A stretch of DNA of 64,000 nucleotides from Acholeplasmataceae bacterium UBA5769. Lineage in GTDB: Bacteria; Bacillota_I; Bacilli_A; Acholeplasmatales; Acholeplasmataceae. Below, piece after piece: positions 42,437 through 52,017 of this stretch (its first letter is position 1; every line of letters starts with the position of its first letter). A program made the position numbers and the translations under genes. Below the pieces are notes generated by a model, which was not told the origin of the DNA, did not search any database, and saw nothing but the letters and a program-made list of their open reading frames with translations. The DNA lies in the NCBI GenBank assembly GCA_002418725.1, contig DIER01000043.1:73402-137401 (forward strand), given 5' to 3'.

Positions 42437-43417
42437 ATGTCCATCATTAATGGAAAAAAAATCAAGCTGTTCGCACTCAGCTCAAATCGTGCACTGGCCG
42501 AAGAAATTTCGAAGGCAGCGAATATTGAAATTAGCTCTGTTGACGTCGTTAGATTCGCAGATGGCGAAATTTCAGTGAACATCGAAGAAAGCGTTCGTGG
42601 ACACGATGTGTTTATCGTTCAATCAACATCTGCTCCAGCAAATGAACATTTAATGGAATTATTAATTATGGCAGATGCATTAAAACGTGCTTCAGCAAAA
42701 ACAATCACGGTTTTAATGCCTTATTACGGGTATTCAAGACAAGATCGTAAAGCGAAATCAAGACAACCAATCACTGCAAAATTGGTTGCAGATATGCTTC
42801 AGGTTGCAGGTGTCACACGTCTGATTTGTATCGATTTACATGCAGCACAAATCCAAGGTTTCTTTAATATTCCAATCGACAACTTCCCTGCATCACCACT
42901 TTTAGCCGATTATTTTCAATATACAAAAAAACTTGAAAACATTGTTGTTGTCTCACCAGATCATGGCGGTGTGACACGCGCAAGAATATTTGCTCGTAAT
43001 TTTAATGCACCACTCGCGATTATCGACAAGAGACGTCCTGAACCAAACAAAGCCGAAGTTCAAAACATCATCGGTGATGTTTCTGGTAAGATTGCCATCA
43101 TGGTGGATGACATTATTGATACTGCAGGCACACTGGTTGCAGGTGCAGAAGCATTGATTGAAGCTGGTGCAATAAAAGTATACGCTGCAGCGACCCATGC
43201 GGTACTATCTGGCCCAGCTCTTGAACGCATCGAAAAATCACCCCTAGCAGAAGTTGTTGTAACGGATACAATTTCACTAGATAACACAAAAAAATCTCCC
43301 AAAATCACCCAATTATCCATCGGACCACTTCTTGGCCAATCCATTTTACACATTGTTAAAGATGAGCCTATCAGCCAAATCTTTGACAAAATCCAGCATA
43401 AAGAGAGTGAACAATGA
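42437..43417 (+). CDS. prs: Ribose-phosphate pyrophosphokinase
   Basis: Makes PRPP from ribose-5-phosphate and ATP for purine, pyrimidine and NAD synthesis. 326 aa from ATG 42437; the in-frame TTG at 42425 directly abuts AAGGAG and is too close. RFADGEISVNIEESVRG, SRQDRKAKSRQPITAKL, SPDHGGVTRAR and the PRPP-binding VDDIIDTAGT are present, as in class I enzymes. The stop overlaps the pth ATG by 4 bases. Confidence 0.97.
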   Translation: MSIINGKKIKLFALSSNRALAEEISKAANIEISSVDVVRFADGEISVNIEESVRGHDVFIVQSTSAPANEHLMELLIMADALKRASAKTITVLMPYYGYSRQDRKAKSRQPITAKLVADMLQVAGVTRLICIDLHAAQIQGFFNIPIDNFPASPLLADYFQYTKKLENIVVVSPDHGGVTRARIFARNFNAPLAIIDKRRPEPNKAEVQNIIGDVSGKIAIMVDDIIDTAGTLVAGAEALIEAGAIKVYAAATHAVLSGPALERIEKSPLAEVVVTDTISLDNTKKSPKITQLSIGPLLGQSILHIVKDEPISQIFDKIQHKESEQ

Positions 43418-43992
43418 AACTTGTCGTAGGTCTTGGCAATCCGGGGCTTAAGTATCAAAAAACAAGACATAACATTGGATTTATGGTAATTGATGATATT
43501 TTAAAAGATGCAGGAGCTCAACCTCGTTTTGATGCAAAATTTAATGCTGAGGTTGCTTTACTAAATGTCGGTGGAAAGAAAATATGTTTGGTTAAACCTT
43601 CGACATTCATGAACTTATCGGGTGAAGCTATATCAAAAATAATGAATTATTACGACATACCTGTGGAAGATTTGCTCGTCATCGTTGACGATGTCAATTT
43701 AGAAACAGGAAAGCTTAGATTGCGTGAAACTGGTGGTCATGGCGGCCATAACGGTTTACGAAACATTATTGGTTTATTGCATACGGAAGCTTTTAAGCGT
43801 ATCCGTATCGGTGTGGATAATAACCCTAACATGCCACTCGATCAATATGTTCTTGGACAGTTTACACAAGATCAGTTTATTGTGTTAAGCAAGGCAATTC
43901 AGCAATCTAAAGAGATTGTCGAACAATTTATCTTAGACGTTCCCTATAAGGACATCATGACCAAATACAACACCAATAATTCACTGGAGTAA
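43414..43992 (+). CDS. pth: Peptidyl-tRNA hydrolase
   Basis: Releases peptides from prematurely dropped peptidyl-tRNA. 192 aa. VVGLGNPGLKYQKTRHNIGF holds N9 and the catalytic H19; VKPSTFMNLSGEA and VDDVNLETGKLRLR and GGHGGHNGLRNI are the other family motifs. ATGA overlap with prs and 3 bases before mfd, as in the B. subtilis order prs-pth-mfd. Confidence 0.97.
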   Translation: MKLVVGLGNPGLKYQKTRHNIGFMVIDDILKDAGAQPRFDAKFNAEVALLNVGGKKICLVKPSTFMNLSGEAISKIMNYYDIPVEDLLVIVDDVNLETGKLRLRETGGHGGHNGLRNIIGLLHTEAFKRIRIGVDNNPNMPLDQYVLGQFTQDQFIVLSKAIQQSKEIVEQFILDVPYKDIMTKYNTNNSLE

Positions 43993-43995
43993 ACC

Positions 43996-46900
43996 ATGCT
44001 TGAATGGCTTAAGCGTCAACATAATTTGCAATTATGGATTAAAAAAACGTCGAAAACGACGTTTTTTAAGTCTTCTAATGACGCGTTTAATGCTTATTTA
44101 ACAGCCATAGATTATTCATTGAATCAACAAACTATTATCGTTGTAACACCTAATTTGTATGAAGCACAAAAATACTACGACCTCTTATCACAGCTTCTTG
44201 AAAGTGAAGATGTCCTCTTTTATCCTGCGGATCAAACACTTACATCTATGATGGCTTTGGGGAGTCCGGAGTTTAAAAGCGAAAGACTTTATACATTAAA
44301 GCAGTTGATGACCGGAAAACCTTATGTCGTGGTCACGACTATTCAAGGATTATCCATGCGTCAGCTTACACCCGAAGACTATAAACATAGCGTGAAACGA
44401 CTTAACAAGGAGATGACATATGATCTTGAAAAGCTCGTTCAATTTTTAGTTTATAGTGGATATCAACGTACCTACACAGTTGAAAAACCCGGTGAGTTTA
44501 GTGTTCGAGGACACATTTTAGACGTTTTTACCCTTCACCATGAACACCCTTATCGCATCGATTTTTTTGATGATGTGATTGATCAAATTAAGCTTTTTGA
44601 TGTGGAGACACAACGTTCATTTGTCGAAGTTGATCACGTCGAAATTGCCCCAATACATGAACTTTTTTATACCGATCAGATGAAGACAGAAGCCATAAAA
44701 AACATAAGATCTTTCTTTGAAAAGATGACACTCTCTGAGCGTGAACTTGAAAAGTATCAACAAGATTTAGAGTGGATCGACACACGCTCTAAACTTGATG
44801 GTTTAACCCTTTACATGCCATTTTTTAACGAAAAGAAGACGACGCTCCTAGATTTTGCATCAGATGCGAAAGTCTATACCATCGATGTGCATAAAATGAG
44901 AATCAATGAAGAACATACTTTAAGTGATTTGATGACTTATGCGACGACGATGAATGGTGATCACTTCTTACAAATACCATTTAGAATCACTTTAGATGAG
45001 CAACTCAAACACCCCCATGTTGAAATCGATAACTTTGGTTTAAATAGTCCTTTGGATGCGGTTGATCTAGGGGTTTCATCTTTAAATAATTATCAAGGAA
45101 ACTTGGAACTTTTTTATCTTGACATTAAAGATATGCCCAATTATCGAATTTTTGTTTCGTTGACGCAACAAGCATATCGTGATGAACTCACCTCATTTTT
45201 AGATAAGAAACATATCGCTTATGATTTTGAGCTAAACGATCAACCAGGTGTACATATTATCAATCAAGCAAGTTATGGTGCATTTCAACTCAAACAAGAA
45301 AAAGTATGGGTTATCGATGAATCCCAGTTATTTACATACCGAATTCGTCCAGCAATTCGCTACCGAAGTGTGCTTAATCAAGCGACAAAAATTCGTCGCA
45401 TTGAAGATTTAACACCAGGCGATTTTGTTGTTCATTACGATTATGGTATTGGTAAGTATATGGGTTTGAAAACGATGGAATTATCAGGGGATAAACGAGA
45501 TTATCTTCACATCATTTATCTTAATGAAGAAGCTCTTTACGTGCCTATGGATCAAATTGACATGGTATTAAAATATTCCAGTCATGATGGCATGCACCCT
45601 AAACTTTCAAAGCTTGGTGGTAAACAGTGGTCAAAGACAAAAACACAAGTTAGAATGCGCATCAAGGATTTATCGGATCGTTTATTAGCGCTCTATGCAC
45701 AAAGACAGCAAAGTATTGGGTTTAAGTTCAATCCAGATACTGACATGATGCAAGCTTTTGAGCGTGATTTCATGTATGAAACCACGAAAGATCAACAACG
45801 TGCAATCGTCGATACGAAACACGACATGGAACAAGAAAGACCTATGGATCGTCTCATCTGTGGTGATGTTGGTTTTGGTAAAACCGAAGTTGCACTTCGT
45901 GCAGCATTTAAAGCCGTTCTTAATCAAAAGCAAGTGCTTTATTTAGTACCGACAACTGTTTTAGCCAGACAACACTACTACACCTTTAAATCACGTTTTG
46001 AAAAGTATGGGGCAAATGTTGCGCTCATGTCACGTTTTGTTACCACTAAAAAACAGAAAGAAGTTTTAGAACACCTCAAAAAGGGTTTCGTTGACGTGGT
46101 TATTGGAACACATCGACTACTTTCAGCAGATATCAAATTCAAAGACTTAGGTTTACTCATCATCGATGAAGAACAACGATTTGGAGTTGAACATAAAGAA
46201 AGAATACGGGAAATCAAGGTCAATGTCGATACCTTAACTCTTTCTGCTACACCAATTCCCAGAACCCTTCAAATGTCGATGATGGGCTTAAAAGATCTAT
46301 CCATGATTGAAACACCACCAAGAAACAGATATCCTGTTCAAACCTATGTCGTTGAAAGACAAGAAGCACTTATCAAAGAGGCTATCATGCGTGAAATTGC
46401 CCGAGGTGGACAGATTTTCTATTTGTTCAATAAAGTTCAAGGCATCGAAGGTATGGTTCATCGTCTTGAAAAATTGGTACCTGAAGCAAGAATCACTTTT
46501 GCTCATGGCAAGATGAATCGTGATCAACTTGAAAACGTGTTATCGGATTTCATCGATCACGCGTACGATATTTTGGTTTCAACAACCATTATTGAGACCG
46601 GTGTCGATATTCCGAATACGAACACTTTGATTATTCATGATGCGGACCAATTAGGTCTATCACAGCTTTACCAAATCAGAGGAAGAGTTGGTCGAAGTGA
46701 TCGTATTGCTTATGCATATCTGTTGTACGATCAACATAAAAATATTAACGATGAAGCGAAAAAAAGATTATCAGCTATCCAAGATTTTACCGCACTTGGC
46801 AGTGGATTTAAGATTGCTATGCGCGATTTATCCATCAGAGGTGCTGGCGATGTTTTAGGTTCTGAACAATCTGGATTTATTGACTCTGTTGGTTTAGAAC

Positions 46901-47409
46901 TTTATATGAAATTGCTTGAAGAAGCGATTACAGGTATCTCTTTAGATCGTCCAAAAGAAACACAAATTGATGAAGTTTATGCACCAAGACACGTTGATCC
47001 ATCTTATGTTTCACAAGATTCGGTTCGCATTGAGATTCATAAACGAATCGCAGAACTTAATCGTATGAAAGATGTGGATGAACTTAAAACAGAACTTGCA
47101 GACCGCTTTGGTGAACTCGATGCAGATCTACAGTTATACATGTATGAAAAGTTATTTAAGAAGTTATCTTCGAAGATTGGTGGACATAAAACAGTTGTTG
47201 AAAACAACCAAGTCACACTTGTATTAACCATGGAAGCATCACAGAAAATAGATGGTAAAAAACTCTTTGAAAAAGCGAACGCTTTCGTGTCCCAAGTTCG
47301 GTTAGGTTATCTCAAGGGTCATGTTCATATCACGTTAGTTACAAAGTTTGAAAAGAGTCACTGGCTTTATTTGTTTGACCTGTTTTTAGATGATTTCATT
47401 TATAATTAA
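43996..47409 (+). CDS. mfd: Transcription-repair coupling factor
   Basis: Removes RNA polymerase stalled at DNA lesions and recruits UvrA. 1137 aa. N-terminal UvrB-like domains (up to about 350), a CarD-like RNA polymerase-interaction domain near 465-540 (LTPGDFVVHYDYGIGKYMGL), a RecG-like helicase with Walker A GDVGFGKTE at 622-630, DEEQRFGVEH from D724 and SATPIPRTLQMS, translocation motif and a C-terminal TRCF domain. Complete. Followed after 8 bases by an aminotransferase gene. Confidence 0.97.
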   Translation: MLEWLKRQHNLQLWIKKTSKTTFFKSSNDAFNAYLTAIDYSLNQQTIIVVTPNLYEAQKYYDLLSQLLESEDVLFYPADQTLTSMMALGSPEFKSERLYTLKQLMTGKPYVVVTTIQGLSMRQLTPEDYKHSVKRLNKEMTYDLEKLVQFLVYSGYQRTYTVEKPGEFSVRGHILDVFTLHHEHPYRIDFFDDVIDQIKLFDVETQRSFVEVDHVEIAPIHELFYTDQMKTEAIKNIRSFFEKMTLSERELEKYQQDLEWIDTRSKLDGLTLYMPFFNEKKTTLLDFASDAKVYTIDVHKMRINEEHTLSDLMTYATTMNGDHFLQIPFRITLDEQLKHPHVEIDNFGLNSPLDAVDLGVSSLNNYQGNLELFYLDIKDMPNYRIFVSLTQQAYRDELTSFLDKKHIAYDFELNDQPGVHIINQASYGAFQLKQEKVWVIDESQLFTYRIRPAIRYRSVLNQATKIRRIEDLTPGDFVVHYDYGIGKYMGLKTMELSGDKRDYLHIIYLNEEALYVPMDQIDMVLKYSSHDGMHPKLSKLGGKQWSKTKTQVRMRIKDLSDRLLALYAQRQQSIGFKFNPDTDMMQAFERDFMYETTKDQQRAIVDTKHDMEQERPMDRLICGDVGFGKTEVALRAAFKAVLNQKQVLYLVPTTVLARQHYYTFKSRFEKYGANVALMSRFVTTKKQKEVLEHLKKGFVDVVIGTHRLLSADIKFKDLGLLIIDEEQRFGVEHKERIREIKVNVDTLTLSATPIPRTLQMSMMGLKDLSMIETPPRNRYPVQTYVVERQEALIKEAIMREIARGGQIFYLFNKVQGIEGMVHRLEKLVPEARITFAHGKMNRDQLENVLSDFIDHAYDILVSTTIIETGVDIPNTNTLIIHDADQLGLSQLYQIRGRVGRSDRIAYAYLLYDQHKNINDEAKKRLSAIQDFTALGSGFKIAMRDLSIRGAGDVLGSEQSGFIDSVGLELYMKLLEEAITGISLDRPKETQIDEVYAPRHVDPSYVSQDSVRIEIHKRIAELNRMKDVDELKTELADRFGELDADLQLYMYEKLFKKLSSKIGGHKTVVENNQVTLVLTMEASQKIDGKKLFEKANAFVSQVRLGYLKGHVHITLVTKFEKSHWLYLFDLFLDDFIYN

Positions 47410-47426
47410 AAATAGAGGTGATCGAT

Positions 47427-48608
47427 GTGGCAGTAGATATTTTAAAAATATCAAAGGATGCACGTGAGGCGGCAAAAATCTATCCTGACGTTATCAATGC
47501 ATCCATCGGTATGTTTTACGATGAAGATAAAGCGATCGGAGGTATGCCAACCGTTTCTAACGCAATCAAAAATTTGTTAGATGATGAGATTCTTCCTTAT
47601 CCAGCTGTAGACGGTGGTGCTTTATTTAAGAAAAACTTGTTGTCTTGGGTTTTTGGTCCTTACGAGGATTTGATGAAACAAAGTTATCATATGAATGCTT
47701 GTGCAACGCCTGGTGGCAGCGGGGCGATTGCATCCACATTTTCCGTGTTTACGAAACCAGGAGAACACATTTTTGTCTCAGACATTCGTTGGCAGTACGA
47801 ACGTTTTGCAGACAGAGCAAAATTATCATGCTTTGAGCATGAGCTCTTTGATGGCGATGGCTTTAATTTAGCGTCTTTTAAGCAAAGACTTGATGAGCTA
47901 TGTGAAAAACAACATCGCGTGATTGTTATTGTTAATGACCCTTGTCATAACCCAACAGGGTTTACCTTGAGCGAAAAGGAATTTATAGCTATCATTGATA
48001 TTTTGAATGCTAAAGTCAATAATGAAATTGTTTTTCTATATGACATGGCATATCTCGAGTTTTCACATGAAGCAAACAATCGTAAAAAGATTTCTTTATT
48101 ACCTAGATTCTTGGATCATGTATTAACAGTCATTGCATTTTCTGGGTCAAAGACATTCGGTGTCTATGGACTCAGACTTGGTGCAGCGATTTATCTTGGC
48201 AGAGATGAAAAGCGTATTCAATCCATTCATATGGCTTTCGTCAATGAAGCGAGAGGTTCGTGGTCAGCTACACCTACGGCTTCCATTGAGTTATTTAATA
48301 AGTTTTCTGTTGAAGAAAATCGTCAAGCGTTCCATAAGGATTTAGACAAAATTAATACACTTGTCCAAAAAAGAAGTCAATCTTTTATTACACAGGCAAA
48401 GCAAATTGGGTTAAAAACACACCCCTTTAGAAGCGGATTTTATACCGTGGTTTTAACGAAAGATCCTGAACAAGATTATTTAAAACTTGCAGAACATCGT
48501 ATATTTGCAGTTCCCATGAATGGGGGCGTGCGCTTCGCGCTGTGTAGTCTCTCTTTAAAAGAAATCGATGGGCTCCCACAAAAAATTAAAACTATTTTGA
48601 ACTTATAA
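47427..48608 (+). CDS. PLP-dependent class I/II aminotransferase
   Basis: 393 aa from GTG 47427, 6 bases after GAGGTG; an in-frame GTG at 47418 lies inside that site. Fold-type I aminotransferase: NDPCHNPTGF and the lysine of FSGSKTFGVYGLRLG (PLP Schiff base), plus GGVRFALCS near the end holding the carboxylate-binding arginine. It resembles aspartate/aromatic aminotransferases; the substrate cannot be read. It is cotranscribed with mfd (17 bases between), although they have no evident functional link. Confidence 0.88.
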   Translation: MAVDILKISKDAREAAKIYPDVINASIGMFYDEDKAIGGMPTVSNAIKNLLDDEILPYPAVDGGALFKKNLLSWVFGPYEDLMKQSYHMNACATPGGSGAIASTFSVFTKPGEHIFVSDIRWQYERFADRAKLSCFEHELFDGDGFNLASFKQRLDELCEKQHRVIVIVNDPCHNPTGFTLSEKEFIAIIDILNAKVNNEIVFLYDMAYLEFSHEANNRKKISLLPRFLDHVLTVIAFSGSKTFGVYGLRLGAAIYLGRDEKRIQSIHMAFVNEARGSWSATPTASIELFNKFSVEENRQAFHKDLDKINTLVQKRSQSFITQAKQIGLKTHPFRSGFYTVVLTKDPEQDYLKLAEHRIFAVPMNGGVRFALCSLSLKEIDGLPQKIKTILNL

Positions 48609-48647
48609 GTGATTACATGGTTTTGACTTTAAGGATTTGATCGTTTA

Positions 48648-48656
48648 TGTTATAAT
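48648..48656 (+). promoter_or_regulatory. Extended -10 promoter of fhs
   Basis: TGTTATAAT with TTTAAG 17 bases upstream (48628-48633). The expected start (about 48663) lies inside the left arm of the following terminator hairpin. Confidence 0.5.
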
Positions 48657-48657
48657 A

Positions 48658-48684
48658 AAAGTATCTTTAACGAGATACTTTTTT
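48658..48684 (+). terminator. Terminator of the mfd-aminotransferase unit, overlapping the fhs start region
   Basis: AAAGTATCT / AGATACTTT stem, 6-base loop, T run. RNA from the fhs promoter just upstream would lack part of the left arm and so should not terminate. Confidence 0.8.
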
Positions 48685-48704
48685 ATTGATTAAGGGAGAA
48701 GAAC

Positions 48705-50297
48705 ATGGAAAAAATTGTATCGTTATGTGAAAAAATGGGTGTCGCCGCTGATGAGTGTATACCCTACGGTTTTGACAAGGCAAAAATTGATTTAAAGGTA
48801 TTAAAACGTCTACAAGACAAGAAGGATGGCAAACTCATTCTTGTGACAGCAATCAACCCTACACCGGCAGGCGAAGGTAAAACAACTGTATCGATTGGTT
48901 TAACACAAGGTTTAAAACAGATTGGAAAGCATCCGATTTTAGCACTTCGTGAACCAAGTTTAGGTCCTGTTTTTGGACTTAAAGGTGGGGCAACCGGTGG
49001 CGGTAAATCGATTGTAGTGCCATCAGATGATATTAACCTTCATTTTACAGGTGATTTACACGCGATTACTGCAGCGAACAATTTGCTTGCAGCATTGATT
49101 GATAATCATATGTTTCAAGGTAACGAACTTGGGATTGAAACCGTCACCTGGAAACGTTGTATGGATATGAATGATCGTAATCTTCGTGAGATTGAGACCC
49201 CACAAAGAAAAGATGGTTTCATCATTACAGCCGCGAGTGAAATCATGGCTATTTTAGCATTATCGACGGATTTAATGGATTTAAAGAATCGAATCAACCG
49301 TATATTAATTGGATATAATAACGAAGGAAAACCACTTTTTGTTTCTGATTTAGGCGGTGCAGACGCATTGGTTTGGTTGCTTAAAGATGCACTTAATCCA
49401 AACCTTGTTCAAACCATTGATGGTGTTCCAACGTTCGTTCATGCTGGACCATTCGCAAACATTGCACATGGATGCAACTCTATCGTTGCAACCAAACTCG
49501 CGTTAAAACTTGGGGATTATACGGTTACAGAAGCGGGCTTTGGTGCTGATTTAGGTATGGAAAAGTTCTTAGATATTAAGATGCCACACCTCGGAAAACA
49601 AGTTGATGCAATTGTGATTGTAACGACTTTAAGAGCTTTAAAATCGCATGGTGGAGCAGAAAAGTTCTCTGAACCTAATTTAGAGGCGATGAAACAAGGT
49701 CTACCTTTATTAGCGAAACATTTAGACAACATCAAGCGCATTGGGTTGCCTTGCGTGATCGCGGTTAATCACTACGATAATGATGTGCAAGATGAAGTTG
49801 ATTATATGATGCTGTGGGCAAAAGAAAACGGACATCACATCGCACTTTGTGATGGTTTCTCTAAGGGTGGCGAAGGCATGGTAGATCTCGCAAACATCGT
49901 CGTGGAAATTGCAGAACATCCATCATCGTATCATCCGATTTATCTTAAGGATGATGAACCTAAATTAAAGATAGAGAAAATTGCAAAAGATATCTACGGT
50001 GCGAAAGAAGTTGTCTTCACAAAGAAAGCACAAGCTCAGCTTGAAACATACGCATTACTTGGTTGGAATTTACCTGTTTGTATGGCAAAAACGCCACTTT
50101 CAATCACGGGAGATGCAAGCGTTCATGGCTTACCAGAACCTTTCACATTACAGATTTCTGAAATTCGTCCTTCATTAGGTGCAGGTTTCTTAGTCGCATT
50201 AACCAAAGGCATTATGGTCATGCCAGGTTTAAACAAATCGCCACGTGCCTTGCACATCGAAATTGACGCATCGGGCAACGTAAAAGATAAGGAGTGA
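48705..50297 (+). CDS. fhs: Formate-tetrahydrofolate ligase
   Basis: ATP-dependent synthesis of 10-formyl-THF from formate, entry of one-carbon units. 530 aa, slightly shorter than the usual 555. P-loop TPAGEGKTT at about 51-60, REPSLGPVFG and KGGATGGG follow, then FTGDLHAI and EAGFGADLGMEKF. AAGGGAGAAG before ATG. With folD 4 bases downstream it forms a one-carbon unit, and glyA further on adds serine as a source. Confidence 0.97.
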   Translation: MEKIVSLCEKMGVAADECIPYGFDKAKIDLKVLKRLQDKKDGKLILVTAINPTPAGEGKTTVSIGLTQGLKQIGKHPILALREPSLGPVFGLKGGATGGGKSIVVPSDDINLHFTGDLHAITAANNLLAALIDNHMFQGNELGIETVTWKRCMDMNDRNLREIETPQRKDGFIITAASEIMAILALSTDLMDLKNRINRILIGYNNEGKPLFVSDLGGADALVWLLKDALNPNLVQTIDGVPTFVHAGPFANIAHGCNSIVATKLALKLGDYTVTEAGFGADLGMEKFLDIKMPHLGKQVDAIVIVTTLRALKSHGGAEKFSEPNLEAMKQGLPLLAKHLDNIKRIGLPCVIAVNHYDNDVQDEVDYMMLWAKENGHHIALCDGFSKGGEGMVDLANIVVEIAEHPSSYHPIYLKDDEPKLKIEKIAKDIYGAKEVVFTKKAQAQLETYALLGWNLPVCMAKTPLSITGDASVHGLPEPFTLQISEIRPSLGAGFLVALTKGIMVMPGLNKSPRALHIEIDASGNVKDKE

Positions 50298-50301
50298 GTG
50301 C

Positions 50302-51147
50302 ATGATTATCCTTGATGGATTTGGCGTTGCGAATGAACGCAACAAACAATTAAATCAAAAGATTGAAACGCATATCCAAAAGGGGTATCGCAGACCACAC
50401 TTATCGATTATTTTGATTGGTGAAAATCCAGCATCACTTTCCTATGTAAAAGGTAAAGGAAAGGCGTGTGAAGTAGCCGGTATTGACCACAAACTCCACC
50501 ATTTGCCTGAAGATGTATCTTTTGATGAAGTTTTATCTTTAATCAAATCACTTAATGATGACTCAAACGTTGATGGTATGATTTTACAATTACCGATACC
50601 AAAACATCTTGATGAAAACATGTTGATTGATGCTATTTCTAAAGATAAAGATGCCGATGGATTTCACGTCGTTAATCAGGGCAATCTCTATCAAAAGAAA
50701 CCAACCATTCAACCAGCAACACCCAAAGGTATTATGACACTTTTGGCACATTATAACATTAACCTTTCAGGACTTGATGTCGTTGTTGTTGGAAGATCTA
50801 ATATTGTAGGTTTTCCGGTAGCCAGACTTTTAATGGACCAAGGGGCTACCATCACCGTATGTCACCGACAAACCAAAGATTTAGGAGCACATACCAGACA
50901 AGCAGATCTTTTAGTTGTTGCTTCAGGTAAAGCTAATCTCGTAACAAAAGACATGATTAAACCAGGCGCTATCATCATCGATGTTGGTGTCAACCGTGTC
51001 AATGGTAAACTGGTGGGCGACGTTGATTTTGAAGCTGTCAAAGACATCGCAAGTTATATCACACCTGTTCCGAGAGGTGTTGGTCCGATGACCATCAACG
51101 CACTTCTTGAAAACACATATGAACTGTACTTAAAACACATAGATTAA
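50302..51147 (+). CDS. folD: Methylene-THF dehydrogenase / methenyl-THF cyclohydrolase
   Basis: Interconverts methylene-, methenyl- and formyl-THF. 281 aa. SLSYVKGKGKACEVAGI has the catalytic Lys (YVxxK), QLPIPKHL and DADGFH are the substrate loop, VVVGRSNIVGFPVA the NADP site and PVPRGVGPMT the end motif. AAGGAG of the fhs end serves as ribosome binding site. Completes the folate cycle with fhs. Confidence 0.97.
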   Translation: MIILDGFGVANERNKQLNQKIETHIQKGYRRPHLSIILIGENPASLSYVKGKGKACEVAGIDHKLHHLPEDVSFDEVLSLIKSLNDDSNVDGMILQLPIPKHLDENMLIDAISKDKDADGFHVVNQGNLYQKKPTIQPATPKGIMTLLAHYNINLSGLDVVVVGRSNIVGFPVARLLMDQGATITVCHRQTKDLGAHTRQADLLVVASGKANLVTKDMIKPGAIIIDVGVNRVNGKLVGDVDFEAVKDIASYITPVPRGVGPMTINALLENTYELYLKHID

Positions 51148-51166
51148 GCGATTCCTTAAAATGTTC

Positions 51167-51195
51167 TTTACTTCAAAGGGGATGCTTGCTATAAT
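51167..51195 (+). promoter_or_regulatory. Promoter of the purine riboswitch leader
   Basis: TTTACT (51167-51172) and TATAAT (51190-51195), 17-base spacer; start near 51202, just 5' of the aptamer. Confidence 0.7.
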
Positions 51196-51206
51196 AATGA
51201 TGTATT

Positions 51207-51421
51207 TAATTATCGTATAAGTTATCCAAAAAGGGTGATAACGTTTCTACCGCAATGCCAAAAGATTGCGACTACGGTCATTAAGCATTTTAGGGGTTGT
51301 TTGATTGTTCGTAGCCAGTACAGGTACTTAAATACACTTGGGGATTCAATAGGGGATAGGTAGTATCATAACCTAGATTGTGTCTCGAAGAAGAACACCC
51401 ACTTTATTGGGTGTTTTTTTT
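51207..51421 (+). ncRNA. Purine riboswitch, guanine type, with long expression platform
   Basis: P1 pairs TAATTATCGT (51207-51216) with ACGGTCATTA (51274-51283), one mismatch. P2 is GTTATC / GATAAC (51221-51242); J2/3 is GTTTCTACC, identical to the conserved core; P3 is GCAAT / ATTGC (51252-51269) with L3 GCCAAAAG; L2 has the GG that pairs with the CC of L3. J3/1 is GACT, the C at 51272 being the base that selects guanine over adenine. About 110 bases of platform and a terminator at 51394 follow. The segment GGGTTGTT near 51296 could pair with the left terminator arm AACACCC. This fills the 326-base gap between folD and ppa; the only downstream gene is ppa. Confidence 0.82.
51394..51421 (+). 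terminator. Terminator of the purine riboswitch leader
   Basis: AACACCC / GGGTGTT stem with an 8-base loop and eight T residues. Confidence 0.85.
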
Positions 51422-51433
51422 GAGCCCAAACCG

Positions 51434-51442
51434 TGATAAAAT
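51434..51442 (+). promoter_or_regulatory. Possible second promoter of ppa
   Basis: Extended -10 TGATAAAAT 13 bases after the terminator run and 32 before the ppa start. If active, ppa would escape riboswitch control. Confidence 0.35.
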
Positions 51443-51473
51443 GAATATAGGTTAAAAAAAGGAGCCTGATCAT

Positions 51474-52004
51474 ATGAGTATATGGCATGACATTGATCCA
51501 GAACGTATTTTACCGGAACAATTTATAGCAGTCATTGAAATATCAAAGGGTAGCAAAAAGAAATATGAACTCGATAAAGAGACCGGCATGATCATCTTAG
51601 ATCGTATTCTCTTTACTTCAACACATTATCCTGCAAATTATGGATTTATTCCAAGAACTTATGCAGGAGACAATGACCCACTTGATGTTTTGGTTTTATG
51701 TCAAGAAGACATTGAGCCCCTATCCCTTGTGAAATGCTATCCGATAGGCGTGATGAAGATGATTGACTCAGATGAAATTGATGAAAAGATTATTGCCATA
51801 CCGTTGGGCGATCCATCACTCACACAGTATAAAGACATTAGTGAATTGCCTGCGCACTTGTTAACAGAAATGGGTCATTTTTTTGAAGTGTATAAATCAC
51901 TTGAAGGTAAGAAAACATATATTCTCGATATTGAAGGTAAGGATGCAGCGAAAAAAATTATCGCTCAAAGCATTCGCACCTATGAAGAAAAATTTGGAAA
52001 ATAA
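51474..52004 (+). CDS. ppa: Inorganic pyrophosphatase, family I
   Basis: Hydrolyses pyrophosphate released in biosynthesis and salvage reactions. 176 aa, as usual. Family I motif DNDPLDVLVL with the metal-binding aspartates is present, plus YPANYGFIP and KDISELP, LDIEGKDAAKKII. AAAGGAG before ATG. Its position behind a guanine-type riboswitch is unusual; guanine salvage by Hpt releases PPi, which is one possible reason. Confidence 0.96.
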   Translation: MSIWHDIDPERILPEQFIAVIEISKGSKKKYELDKETGMIILDRILFTSTHYPANYGFIPRTYAGDNDPLDVLVLCQEDIEPLSLVKCYPIGVMKMIDSDEIDEKIIAIPLGDPSLTQYKDISELPAHLLTEMGHFFEVYKSLEGKKTYILDIEGKDAAKKIIAQSIRTYEEKFGK

Positions 52005-52017
52005 AGGAAGTTAAATT

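Noticed and set aside
51203..51421. 6S RNA or tmRNA in the folD-ppa gap
   Set aside because: The ends do not pair as in 6S RNA and no tag frame exists; the purine aptamer core explains the 5' part.
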